From Diphasiastrum complanatum (lineage: Eukaryota; Streptophyta; Lycopodiopsida; Lycopodiales; Lycopodiaceae): 64,000 bases of DNA. A program made the translations under genes and the position numbers. The notes under the pieces are model-generated. The model ran no database searches and was not told the DNA's origin. It saw nothing but the letters and a program-made list of their open reading frames with translations. The stretch is from the NCBI GenBank assembly GCA_029204225.1, contig CM055107.1, forward strand, positions 5,415,997-5,479,996. Direction: 5' to 3'. Numbering within the stretch: position 1 is the stretch's first letter; each line of letters starts with the position of its first letter. This document shows positions 1 to 11,100 of this stretch, piece after piece.

Positions 1-242
1 GTGTGTCTCCACTGACTGAATAAGATATCTCTGCCTTTGATAAAGTCAACCCAGGTCCCCTGCCGTGGAAGGATGAATGTATGCCGGCACAATTCCACAC
101 TCCAGATCTGAAGGTGAGGTGGATGGGGCCCCGGGGTGCTCCCAACCCCGGGCACCCCCGATTCCCTAGCACTGGGAGCTGCTAGGAGCGCTGTCAAGAA
201 AGCGGCACTCGTCCATCCCGATAAATGACTCGTTTGCCAGAC

Positions 243-482
243 TCACGGGCTACCTGAAAGGGCCTTGTGCCTCTCCTCTACCTGGATATACGTGAGGTCG
301 TCATCCATGTAGATAGTGATACCACGTAGCTTAGCTCTGCACCCCAAAGCATCTCGGCGACTCGCGAGGGAAGTGAAGCGGATGATGAGTGTGGCTGCAT
401 CTCTGGTGGTCCTCCATGCGGTATCTAACCCATCTCTCCTGTGCCCGAGAGTGGTGTCAAGAAAGCGTTTGGTTTCAGCCAA
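243..482 (-). pseudogene. LINE ORF1 fragment (RNA-binding region)
   Basis: A 79-codon minus-strand frame includes LIIRFTSLASRRDAL and LRGITIYMDDDLTYIQVEER. This resembles the RRM end and start of the carboxy-terminal domain of L1-type ORF1 proteins. A paralogous piece is at 42880-42978 and a fuller copy at 16543-17357. No intact start or end is visible. Confidence 0.6.
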
Positions 483-530
483 GGCATCCTGTGTATCCGG
501 GATCCATGAACCCTAATGTTGTTCGCTTTT

Positions 531-608
531 TGGAGAGAGAGAGAGAGAAAGAGAAAGAGAAAGAGAAAGAGAAAGCTTTATTAATGTCGTTTCCATGCCA
601 AAAGGCAT
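531..608 (-). repeat. LINE 3' end: hairpin, AATAAA and CT tail
   Basis: Read on the minus strand: a short stem-loop (595-608), then AATAAA at 577-582, then a CT-rich tract to 531. The same arrangement is at 16251-16341, with about 55 bp of shared sequence, so I take this as the 3' terminus of a LINE whose tail is a pyrimidine simple repeat rather than poly(A). Confidence 0.6.
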
Positions 609-879
609 ATAAGACCAATAAGAGTACATGTCAAGTATGTGGTAACCCTGGGAGCGTATATAAACATCTCCAAGAAAGAAAACTATGCATAAAAGATGAA
701 CAATATAATGGTAAACTATAAACTGTCCATGAAGTGGGAGAAAAAATAGCTACTCAGAGTAGAAACATATCATCTAGTACTACTGCTGAAGAAGGATGTG
801 ATAAGAGCTATAGCAGGAGGTAGTATGGATCGTCGCTGTCGCCATCGTCGTCTAGTAGGATGAGAACGGTGTGCTCTCA

Positions 880-1900
880 TAACAGGGCGGGTAGTGCGGG
901 AATGCCACATGATCGTGACACACTGTCTCTGATATCTGTGAGGTGGTGTATCATCGTCATTATCATCTGACTCGGGGTCTCGGCGTCTCCTGGAGAAGAA
1001 TGATGTAATCTGAGCCTGAGAGCTAGAACGTGGCTAGTGAACTGACTGGTACATATCCTGTCGCAGCAAGACCATCTCACATATCATGAGCGCAACACAG
1101 CGAGGATCCTCATATGCAATAAGTGATCTGAGTGTGTTAGGCATGTCCCGGAACAGGCAGTGGTATCTCCCTCTGATCGCATAGTATATGGGGCATCTGA
1201 AGATGAAGTGCTCCTCGGACTCTACCCTCATGTAAAGAACATACCTGGCAAAATCTCTCCTCTCGTGGTGTACCCCTAGAATTCTGCCAGTCTCGATAGC
1301 CAACTGATGCGAGGAGACTCTGAACTGTCCCAAGGTGAAGCGGAGATTGTTGTGATAGTCCTGAAGACAAATATCGAGGTAAGACTGGGAGTCCAGCGGC
1401 ATCCTGCTCCAGAAAATGTATTCGTTTGTGATCAGGCTTAACCCCTAATTGGCGTCGCCAAGTATGGTCAAGATATGCTCTGTATAAAAACCGTCTAATG
1501 TACTGGTGTGTACCCAATGGGAGATCCATGATATCGATACCGAATGTCTCCATGAGGAAGTGTGATGCTGGGAGAACCATGACAACTGGTACTCCTGAGT
1601 CTGAAGATGGTGTGAGGACATGAGTGCAAGCCGTGTGTATCTCTGCTCTGTATCAAGAAGTGCCCGAGGCCCTCTGGATGTACGTGATAAGTTGGAAGGC
1701 TGCTCTATTTGGATAGGGGGGGTGGGGCAAACTCTGCAAGAATGATCTCATGTGGGACAGAGGGTTTTCGCCCGAATCATGCGAGCTAGCATGGTGGTTC
1801 TGTAACCGTGAAATGTTGGCCCAATGTGAGGAGGAGAGGGCCTGTACACCATATCTCTGCTGCATACATGGCTGAAGGGGGTGACGATGATGGTCAAGAA
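880..1900 (-). pseudogene. LINE ORF2 carboxy-terminal region, frameshifted
   Basis: Overlapping minus-strand frames encode the end of a LINE reverse transcriptase protein: QLSWFSQ, THQYIRRFLYRAYLDHTWRR, and a zinc-binding-like tail with FRVSSHQLAIETGRILG, EEHFIFRCPIYY. Related sequences are at 58700-59000 and 53190-53355. At least one frameshift (near 1380-1420) breaks the frame. Position upstream of the 531-608 LINE 3' end suggests one 5'-truncated insertion. Confidence 0.6.
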
Positions 1901-1991
1901 AGTCTGCACTTCCTCAGGGCATCCCGAACTAGCCTTACGGAAGCAGAAATCTCTCCAACTGGACCAGGGAAGATGACCCTTCCCTGAGTCC

Positions 1992-1992
1992 T

Positions 1993-2023
<31 letters not shown>

Positions 2024-2033
2024 TTTATTTTTG
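1992..2033 (-). repeat. GA/CT microsatellite next to AATAAA, possible second LINE tail
   Basis: A (GA)n tract followed on the plus strand by TTTATT, that is AATAAA then (CT)n on the minus strand, as at 531-582. It may be the tail of another LINE copy to the right; the hairpin seen in the other two copies is not visible here. Confidence 0.4.
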
Positions 2034-2209
2034 TAAAATTGTGTGTTTTTGCTTCTCGATTTTCCTTGTAATGTAAATTCTCCTCTGAGTAGTAATTATG
2101 AAAAATAAAGACAATCATGTTCATATTCCTTCTTCTCCTGCTACTTCCCTTCCTTCTTTGCCTATTAGTCCAACCCACAAGGGTCTACCAGCTGCGGCGA
2201 AAATAGTCT

Positions 2210-4580
2210 TTGATACCCTATAGTTGGACGCAAAGATCGTCTGAAGTCAGTGGAAGAATCTTTGACCAGTGTCAAAGCATACTGCAAACCTTGGTGGGTG
2301 GCATCCCTACTCCTAGTTTTACTTCTTCTACATGCACTCAATCACAGTTTGTGCATCCCCCTTCTACACATGTTCCTATGCCTGCTATGTTTCAATCCCT
2401 GCTTACCCTTTTCAATTTCAAGCTTATCCTTCACACGAAGATAAGAGATATCAAGCAACCTCAATACTCGGGTAGTTCCCAACAACGCACTGTTGACTTT
2501 GTCAACTAGTGGTTTAGCATGTGGGAGAGTTTATTTTGAGTTGCGACATGCATCTACTAATGAGGTGTGGTGCATTAAGAAAGCTACTTACCATTTGATT
2601 GATGTTGCCGATAGGTGGTGGTGCAAGTTATAGCGTACTCCAGATTGCTCGATGACTTGGGCCAATTTTCGATGTGTCTTTCGTGCTCAGTTTATTCTGC
2701 CCGATGAGATGTGCGAGAAATCTTGAGGACATTCTAGAGTGGTGTAGGTCCACAAGTTTATTTTTGACCTACAAGAAGACTTGTGTTCTCATGTGCTAAT
2801 GAGGCTTGCAAGACCCTTGAGGATGACATTGCAAAGGCCAAGTGGGTTGGCAAGCATGCTTGGTACCCAATTCTAGGGGGGGGGGGGGTCTTAGGGAGCC
2901 TAACCCAACAAGCGGCAGGGGTGTTTCTTCAAAATTGGTGGAAGTACAAATGCACCAAGGGGAGAAACACAAGGCAAGGAAGTCATGTCGTGCCTTTGGT
3001 GGTTCTAATCTTAGCCCGCAAAAAAAAGGAGAAGGAAAAAACTGAAATGTTATTATTGTCTTGGTAAGCATCTCTTTTGATAGTGCTCTTAGTGTAAACA
3101 CAAAAAAGCTGCGAAAACATTAGGTGGTGAAGATGAGTATGAGATTGCTCGTAGGAAGGTAATGGTTATTTTTGTACATAAAATAGTTTCGGATGCACCT
3201 GTATGCTTTCTTTCTGTTGAAGCTCAAATGGGTTATCATTTTGATGATACAACATTAATTAGGATGAGGGGACGAGTGGCTAGTGATGAGGTGGTTTTCC
3301 ATAATATTGTCAACTCCCAGCTTGTCAAGAGACTAAAGATTTCCACAGTACCTTCAGCCTATCGGTATACAATTGAGATGCCAGATAGGAAGGCTATAGA
3401 GATTTGGTATCGTCAGGTTGTACAGATGCCCATTAGAATATAGGAGTACAAGGACAAGCTACATTTTGAAATGACTAGATTGGCACGTTTTGATATAGTG
3501 CTACGTGAGCGTTGGCATGCGACCATGCAACCAATTATAGATTTAATTACATATGTATATGGAATCAAGCATGGGGGTTTGTCTCATGTCTTGAGAGATG
3601 AGAGGAAGTTGCCATTTGGCCCACTCATCTCAACTGCACAAATAAAGGAAGTACCTTTGCAGTATCTTTATTTTTGTTATGTGATGGATATGAATGATTG
3701 TAGTGATGGATTGGTTAATCTCGTGATGGTAGATAGGCATGATACTAGTCTTGTACAACAATCTACATCATGTGATTCTTTGGCATCAACAATTTGATTG
3801 CAATTATAGGACAAAAACAGTCTAAAGAGTTTAGGATTGCGTTAATGTTGAGTTGTCTCCCAGCTATAATGTGGAGCATAGATTGCTCATTCTAGGTCTG
3901 GTCTAGTTTGTCAACCACAGTTTGTCTGGTCCAGGATGAATCTTCGGGAGGAGGATTAGGCGAAGAAGATGTTAGATGAGTACCTAAAGTTGGAGTACAT
4001 ACAGCCTTCTTTCTCACCCTTTGTGTGCCCCATATTGCTAGTTAAGACAAAGGATAGTTCGTTTTGGATGTGTTGATGATCATGCACTTAATAAGCTCAT
4101 GATAAAGCATTGCCACATGATCCACATATTGATGACTTGCCAGATGCCTTGTAGGGTGCGGGACTCTTCAATAAGATAATTCTCAAGAGTGGATATCATC
4201 AAATTAATTTTCGGGCAAAGGATGTCCCTAAGACCACGTTTAGGACTTGGTTTGGACATTATGAGTTTTTAGTCACGTCGTTTGTCCTGATTAATGACAT
4301 TCATGATGGTCATGAATGATATTTTTAGAAAGTATATGGGAAAGTTCGTGGTGAATTTCATCGATAGCATCTTATTGTATAGTAAGATAGTAGAGGAACA
4401 TGGAGAGCATCTTCGGACTACCTTATAAAGAGCTACAACACCACGTGTTGTATGCCAATGACAAGAAAACTAGGTTGTGTCAGATTTGGGTGGAGTAGCT
4501 AGGTCACATTGCAATGGTAGAGGTAATTTTTATGGACCTAGCCAAGGTGGCTATGGTATTGAATTGGCCTAGGCCCATAC
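2210..4580 (+). pseudogene. Decayed Ty3/gypsy polyprotein (gag, protease, RT)
   Basis: Plus-strand frames in gag-pol order. Near 2530-2640 is a gag-like WCIKKATYHLIDVADRWW; 3162-3443 covers a retropepsin-like region (FLSVEAQMGY, VVFHNIVNSQLVKRL); 3471-3560 has FDIVLRERWHATMQPIID, the usual segment after the protease; 3960-4440 matches the RT (FNKIILKSGYHQINF, TTFRTWFGHYEF, FVVNFIDSILLYSK). The RT catalytic YxDD motif is changed to FIDS and many stops interrupt. No LTR is recognised. Old, dead copy. Confidence 0.7.
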
Positions 4581-4603
4581 AAATTAGGTAGCTTCCATCG
4601 TTC

Positions 4604-6469
4604 CTACATCACTCCACAATAGTTCGGTTCTTTCTCTCGGCTACGCCGTTTTGCTGAGGGGTATGAGGAGCTGTAAGTTGCCTTTGATCCCATTGGCCTT
4701 TCTGTCTTAATGAACTCTCCACCACCGTTTGAGCTGAGCATCTGTATCTTCTTTCTTGAATGTTCTTCTACCAAAGCTTTGAAATGCTGAAAGTACTTGA
4801 ATGCTTCAGATTCTTGCTTCAAGAAATAAATCCAAATCTTGCATGAGAAGTCATCAATAAAGGTCATAAAGTAAAATGCCCCTCCCTGCAAACCTGGTTT
4901 GGGTTGGCCCCCACAAATCCGAATGCACCAAATCAAGTATACCTGCTGCCCTGGTGGTGCTCTCCTTGGGAAACTTCTGTCTTTGCTGTTTTCCCATAGC
5001 GCAAGCCTCGGCTACTGAAGAGCTTGGCTTAACAACTGGAAGCCCCTCCACCATATGATGCTGGTTCAACACCTGCATATTTTGGTAGCCAAGATGTCCA
5101 TACCTCTCATGCCACAACCTATCCACATCACTTCCTTTTGTTGTATAAGCATGCTGACTAGGGATAGAAGTGTACAACCTGTATAGATTATCTTCCTACA
5201 ATCCTTTGGCCACAACCTTCATATTATCACTGAAGTCCAACACAAGACAAGAAGTAGCATCAAATTCTACTTTCATATTTTGTTGAGTGATAGCTCCTAC
5301 TGAAAGAAGATTTTTAGCAAGTCCTGGTACATATAAGACATTCTTAATGACTTTGACTTCTCCTGATGGAAGCTTTACAGGTACTGTGCCCTTTCCCTTG
5401 ACCTTGTGTGTTGAGTTGTCACCTGGGCACACCTCTTGTCCATCACAAATCCCCACAAAGGTATCAAACCAATCACTATGAGGGGTCATGTGCTTTGAAG
5501 CACTCAAGTCAATGTACCAACCACCTGTTGTAGCTTGTGAGGCCAATGCAACAGAAAATAACTCAGCTTGCCTTATGTCACTTTGCTCCTCTCTTGCAAC
5601 ACTCTCAACAACATTTCCTCCTTGCTTCTTTGTGCCCTTCTTTTGCTCTGCAAGCTTTGTCCTGCACTCAAAAGCAAAGTGTCCATATTTACCACAAAAT
5701 TCTCCTTCCTTCGAGGTGTGGAAGAAGTACTCGAGAAGGATTGTGCTTTTGACATTTGCAAGTTCTCCATTCCTTGCTCAAGTGTTTGTGGTGCTCCTTT
5801 GTTCTTGCCTTTTCCTTTCTTCTTGTCCTTGGCTGGATTTTGCTTCTTCTTAGATGCAAAGGCATGCTCCTGAAAATCTTCCCTCTTGGAGAGATTAACT
5901 CTCCTCATCTCCTCCTGTAACAAGAGACCGTAGATCTCTTCATAGGTAGGGATCTTCTCCCTCACAGATATCATCATCACAAAGTTCTGATAAGCATATG
6001 ACAAGCTATTCAGAACTATTGGCACCAAGTCTTTGTCAGCAATAGGCTCTCCAAGCACAAAAAGCTGATATCTAAGATCCTGAATCTTAGTAAGATGATC
6101 AGTAACTGTCTCCCCTGTCTCCATTCTGAGAGTATACAACTTGTTCTTCAAGTAGAGAAACCTAGTTGTACTTGCTGTCACATACAATGCACCAAGAATG
6201 TGCCATACATCTACAGGCCCTTCGGCTGACCTGATTAGAGGAATCACATTATCCCTCACTGACATGTCGATGATCCTATGTGCCTTTTCCCCTCTCTTGA
6301 TATAGGCCTTGAGTTCAAGTTCTGATGTTGGAACAGGCTCCTCACCTGTCACAAGCTTCCAACATTCTTTGTCTTCAAGAATGTTCTTGATCTTGAGTTT
6401 CCAAATGCTAAAGTTAGTGCCATCAAGCCGACTGGCTTCACTCAGCATGCTCTTTGCAAGACTAGACAT
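4604..6469 (-). pseudogene. Ty1/copia gag-protease-integrase, 3'-truncated
   Basis: Gag starts at an ATG at 6469 (MSSLAKSM), with LDGTNFSIWKLKIKNIL (UBN2/DUF4219-like) and runs to about 5573. The protease at 5540-5300 has WYIDLSASKHMT, where the catalytic DSG is altered to DLS. Gag-pre-integrase (LWHERYGHLGYQNMQVLN) and the start of the integrase core (LVHSDLWGP, FIDDFSCKIWIYFLK) follow to 4604. RT and RNase H are missing; the left edge abuts the gypsy remnant. Frameshifts separate the pieces. It lies downstream of the CNNM stop codon. Confidence 0.85.
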
Positions 6470-6877
6470 AGATGGATAGAAATAAAACACAAAAGGTAAA
6501 CTAGGGTTTTCACCCAACTAGGGTATGCAGCCACTTCCTCAATAACCCTCAGCTTCTGGATTTGAAATTATCCCCCTGTATGGCTGTCCTAGCCATTGTC
6601 CAAGATCCACTCAGAAGTTTCATTGAAGTCCCCACTGTAGAAAGGGCCCTCCTACAGTCCTGGCTGTCCAAAAAGACTCATTTTTTTTTCTTCCCAAATT
6701 AGAAACTTTTTGGATCGCAGTACTCCCCTTGCCAACAATACTCCAACCATGCAGATAGCATAGAGATCAGATGCCCCTACAGAAAGTGCGCCCTCCTCAA
6801 AGATAAGCTGCTCTCCAGGAATGGCAGGAATCTGATCAAAACAGGTCCAAGCTTTCACCACACCACAGGCAACATAA

Positions 6878-6892
6878 CCTGCTCTGATACCA
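6878..6892 (-). promoter_or_regulatory. Primer binding site, initiator Met-tRNA type
   Basis: TGGTATCAGAGCAGG on the minus strand, directly inside the LTR end, is complementary to the 3' end of plant initiator Met-tRNA. Confidence 0.85.
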
Positions 6893-7282
6893 TGACAAAA
6901 TCCAAGGCCTAGCTATGGAGTATCATAACACATAGTAAGCACACTATGAAAGCTTGAAAAAACCAGCTATGGAGTAGATGACAAAAGCAAGAGAGAGAGG
7001 ACTTCAAAGCTCACACAACTTGAATGATTATTCAAAGAGTAGTAGGGCGTGGAAACCCCTCCAAACTAAGGGCCACTTTTAGCATGTAATGTATAGAGGT
7101 GGTGTCTTGCTAATTCTAGCTCTAGAACCCACATGGGTCCTCAACCTACTTGTTATTACTTGCCTAGTTAGCACACGTGGGGTGTATTATGTACATGAAT
7201 GTTTTACCCCCATGTCTTATGCACAACTTACAAGTTACAAGTATATAAGCCTTAAGGGGCAAAATAGGCATTTATTTCAACA
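6893..7282 (-). repeat. Copia 5' LTR (390 bp)
   Basis: Bounded by TG...CA: on the minus strand it opens TGTTGAAATAAATGCC and closes TTTTGTCA right before the primer binding site. The matching 3' LTR is not in the window because the element is truncated at 4604. Confidence 0.8.
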
Positions 7283-8030
7283 TGTACATCATACATAGTA
7301 CATGCTACACATCCACAAACAGTATTGAAGCCAGAAACTGCTCCAAAGTTGTGCAAAAACAACATGAAGGCATGGAAATTGCCACACTGATCATAATAAG
7401 CTATATGTATTCCAAAGAAGTTCACAACAACATGAAATTGCCCTATCTCTCACTCTATGGCACTTCCTAAACTCAAAAACACTCAAATAACGTTTGCTTG
7501 TGAAATTTGCCTTGCTAAACTTCATATTCTTTTCTAAACTGTGACCACTTGTTGATTGCACTGGCATCAAGTAGAAAATGGCTGCTCAAGGCAAAAACAT
7601 TTCAAGCTGCAGTCTGATTTGAGTAAATTCAAAAAGATTGGAAACCCTGATTCTTAGCAACCGTGTGGAGGAAAATATGCTATATGCAAACGATATACTC
7701 AAAGAAAGAGCTTCAAAAAGGAGCAGGGAAACGACAAATCCCTTTGCAGAAACTTTATCAGTAACCTTTTGAACACTAGACCCAACATTAATACTAGCTA
7801 AGAAAAGAATTTTCACCAATGATGACCAATTTCACAGTAAATCACCACCCTAACAAACTTTCTTACATGTTTCCTTAAACAGCTGCAAGAATAATATCGT
7901 GTTAGACTATGTTTGACTCACATACATGCAAAGTTGAAACCATATGAAGTATTCAAGAAAAGCTGCCATCCAACCAAAACATTCGGAACAACAACAACCC
8001 ACAAGTTCCTTCACTGATTTTTAAAAATAT
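7283..8030. other. CNNM 3' flank, no gene recognised
   Basis: AT-rich sequence between the CNNM stop and the copia LTR. It may hold the 3' UTR; an acceptor-like TTCTTGCAG near 7884 (minus) suggests a possible spliced 3' part. Nothing else recognised. Confidence 0.5.
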
Positions 8031-8124
8031 CTAAGATAAAACATTTACCGCTGCCCAGCAAGATCCAGCACGACGCAAGGATGAGGTAACTTTTGCCATT
8101 GATGATGCTGCGACAACACGAATC
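8031..8124 (-). CDS. CNNM gene carboxy-terminal exon
   Basis: Completes the split Arg codon, then [20 protein letters not shown] and a short tail to a TAG at 8031-8033. The basic, Ala/Ser-rich tail fits the family, though plant homologues are often longer. A possible donor (GCG/GTAAAT) about 20 bp before the stop could join to an acceptor-like TTCTTGCAG near 7884, giving a different short tail ending near 7850. Start of the exon is secure; the end is less so. Confidence 0.8.
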
Positions 8125-11100
8125 CTGACAAGGAAATTTTACCAAAAATTTAGAGTTCCAGTCCTTCAATTGAGATATAGTGTAAAACTGGAAGCCCAAT
8201 TGATGTCACCTTGAACAACAATATTACATCATGAAACCCTCATTTTAGAAGTGCTGATTAAAGCATATAAGAAAAAAAAGACATACAGGATTGAAATGAG
8301 AAAATGAGTTAAAATCAAATGATAAACTCATATACCCATTGAGCATCAGAATACATAATTACCTTCTATGAACGTCAATATATTCATCAGTCTCGTCAAC
8401 TATTTCTTCCTGCATCAAGTGATGGAATTTGTGTCACTAATCAAAACTGTAGTACTCACTGAAACTTTAGGTGCTGCACAGTAAAAAGGTATTTTGCGAT
8501 CTACAATGAAACTAAATAAGAGCGCTCTCCACTATTTTACTTTGAAGGTATGTATACTCTATCCAACTTTAAGATGAACATGAAAGAACAAGCAGCCGTG
8601 AGTTAAGGCATATATTAGTCGGCATGATTTGGGCTCTATGGTATGATTGGTTGTTATTTGACAATTGCAAGGCCGTTTAGGCTGTGGTCCCCGCAATTAT
8701 GAATTGACATCTGTTGTTCACATGATCAGTTGTAATTATTGGGCTCTAATCAATGACTCACAGACCTAGCCCTAATTCAGGCCTCCAGGCAGTATATGGA
8801 GATAAGAGTAAAACTAAGCTTCACTAGAGAGTTCATGCTTTCATTTCCAGCTTATATTTGAAGATGATTGTCATTGTCACTATATATTTAGATTACTTAT
8901 TGCAGCTCTTTTAGTACACTCAGTATATACATCATCTGTAGTCCTTCAGTGCTTTCAATGTTCTTGTGATCTTCACTTTCTCAGCGTGTTTGGGATCCAT
9001 GCAATGATGTGTTCGTCTGATTGGCTTTGCATCAATAGTTGATTCTTTGTTCGTAGATGTGCTTTGAAATCTCTCTTAAATCTTTGTACGTCCATGCAAA
9101 TATATCCCAATAATCAACAAATAGGTTCCAAGCCTTATTTTCTTCATCCAAGATTGATAGGGGTTCCATCTTCTTCATGTTAGATCTTAGAATCTCTTAT
9201 TGGGCTTTAGGCTTATAACAAGAACCAACAGGTTTAGACCCCAATTGAGAGGTATTCATGCTAAAAAATCATCAAGAATACACTAATTTTTGGTGTTTTG
9301 AGCCCCCTAATGGTGTTTAATCCCTACCAAACTTCATGAAAACTCTGGGACAGCTATATTACATCTCTCGTTCATACCAAGTCTTGGCTGAGAATTTTGA
9401 GATCTACCCCAAAATTAGTCCAAAAAACATCAAAAAACCTTGTTTTTTGACCAACTTTGACCAATTTTGACCAAAATTTGTGGGGAAAATCCACAAATAA
9501 GTGCAATCAGATCCAAATATCTGTAAATCCATTGCATGCAAGCACTAAAAGTTATGATTCTAGTCAAACATGGTCCAAAATCTCTATCTAATCAACCTTC
9601 TGACTATTCAAACATCATGCAATCATCAGGTTCAATTATTAATGACTGTAAAACAACAAGTACAATCTGGAAAACGTACTACACCAGTACCTATGATCAA
9701 TTTCAAGCAAAAAACTTCAATTCTAGGTCAAAAATTCACTAAAATCATCAAAAATCCTTTGATTTCCACCAAAAACTATGGAGAAACCCCATAAGTATGA
9801 TCTTTAGGCTGAACGTGGGGGGATGGGAAAGCAAGAGATGCAGCAGTATGGATGGTTTGGACAAAAAAAGAGACTGGCACTCTGAAGTATGCTCATATGG
9901 GAAGTGAGTTAGAAGTTCTGATAGGGCTTCCATGTAAAGAGGAGTGTTTTGAGGGGTATAGCGATATACGATGGGGGTTAATGGATGAGTGTGTGAGGTG
10001 CGAAGAGGGCCAATAGAGAGCGAGAGGTATGAATGATCAGAGAGGGTGGTGCGGTTGGACCAAGAAGGATGAAATGGAGGGAAGGAGAGACGATCCCATG
10101 AAATAGTCAACAACACTATGCCCTCCACTGTGTGGGAAACAAGTATAGTCACCTGAACTAGGCCACTGTAGTAGGCCATTATAAATGGCCAATCCATGAG
10201 CCTCGCCCAACAGAAGCATCTGCTCCCCATAAGCTATAACTGGACCCTCTGCATCTGCCAATTGCCATCGGAGCCAAGATCCTTCCAGTCAATGACATGT
10301 ATCCGCTGTGGATCATCCTATGCTCCGTCTGCCTGGACCCAGTCTGCGGGCATTAAGTCTCTGGCTAGAAGAATATAACCTCGCTCCTCATACTTGATAA
10401 TGTCCGAAGAGATGTCCATGTAAGCTGACTCCTCATCTGATGTGAAAACTGATGTATCCGGTGGAAAGTAACAAATGGCCATAAAGAGATCCCGATCTAG
10501 GCTCATCAAACCATGATCCACCCTAATCCAAATGTAGCGGGCCCACTCAACTCGACCCATGGCTGAAGGAAGTCTTGGACTAAGCAAGCCACCCCACCTG
10601 AACCTCGATCTGTCAATGCTCTTGTCGCCCCCTGATGTGTAGAGTACCAACAAAAACCCTCAATGACTGATAGGCCCCTCTCAGGATTCTCCTGTGTCTC
10701 AGTGAGTAGTAAGATATTGCCATCCGCACAAAAATCTCTGAAATCACTTGCTGTAGTACCATTGCAGTTCCATAAGCTCAACCACAATGCTTTAGAAAGG
10801 GCCCCCGAACCGCTCCCGGGGGACCTGTTACAACTCCCTAGGATCATCATCGACTGCCTTGAAGGTTCCGCACACCCCATACCAGTGACGACGCACCGTA
10901 ACCGCCCAACCGTAGGTCACAACCGACTCACCCCCATGCCCTGGAGCAATCGACACAATCATGCCTGGTCAAGCCTCCTACGATAACTGGCGTCCCATAC
11001 CACTAGCCATCGCACTCGGCTTTCCCTAGCACCCATCTCCTGGCCTGGAGATACATCCTGGCTAATGCACGTGCTCTCCATCCACCAACTCCCGGGTTGA

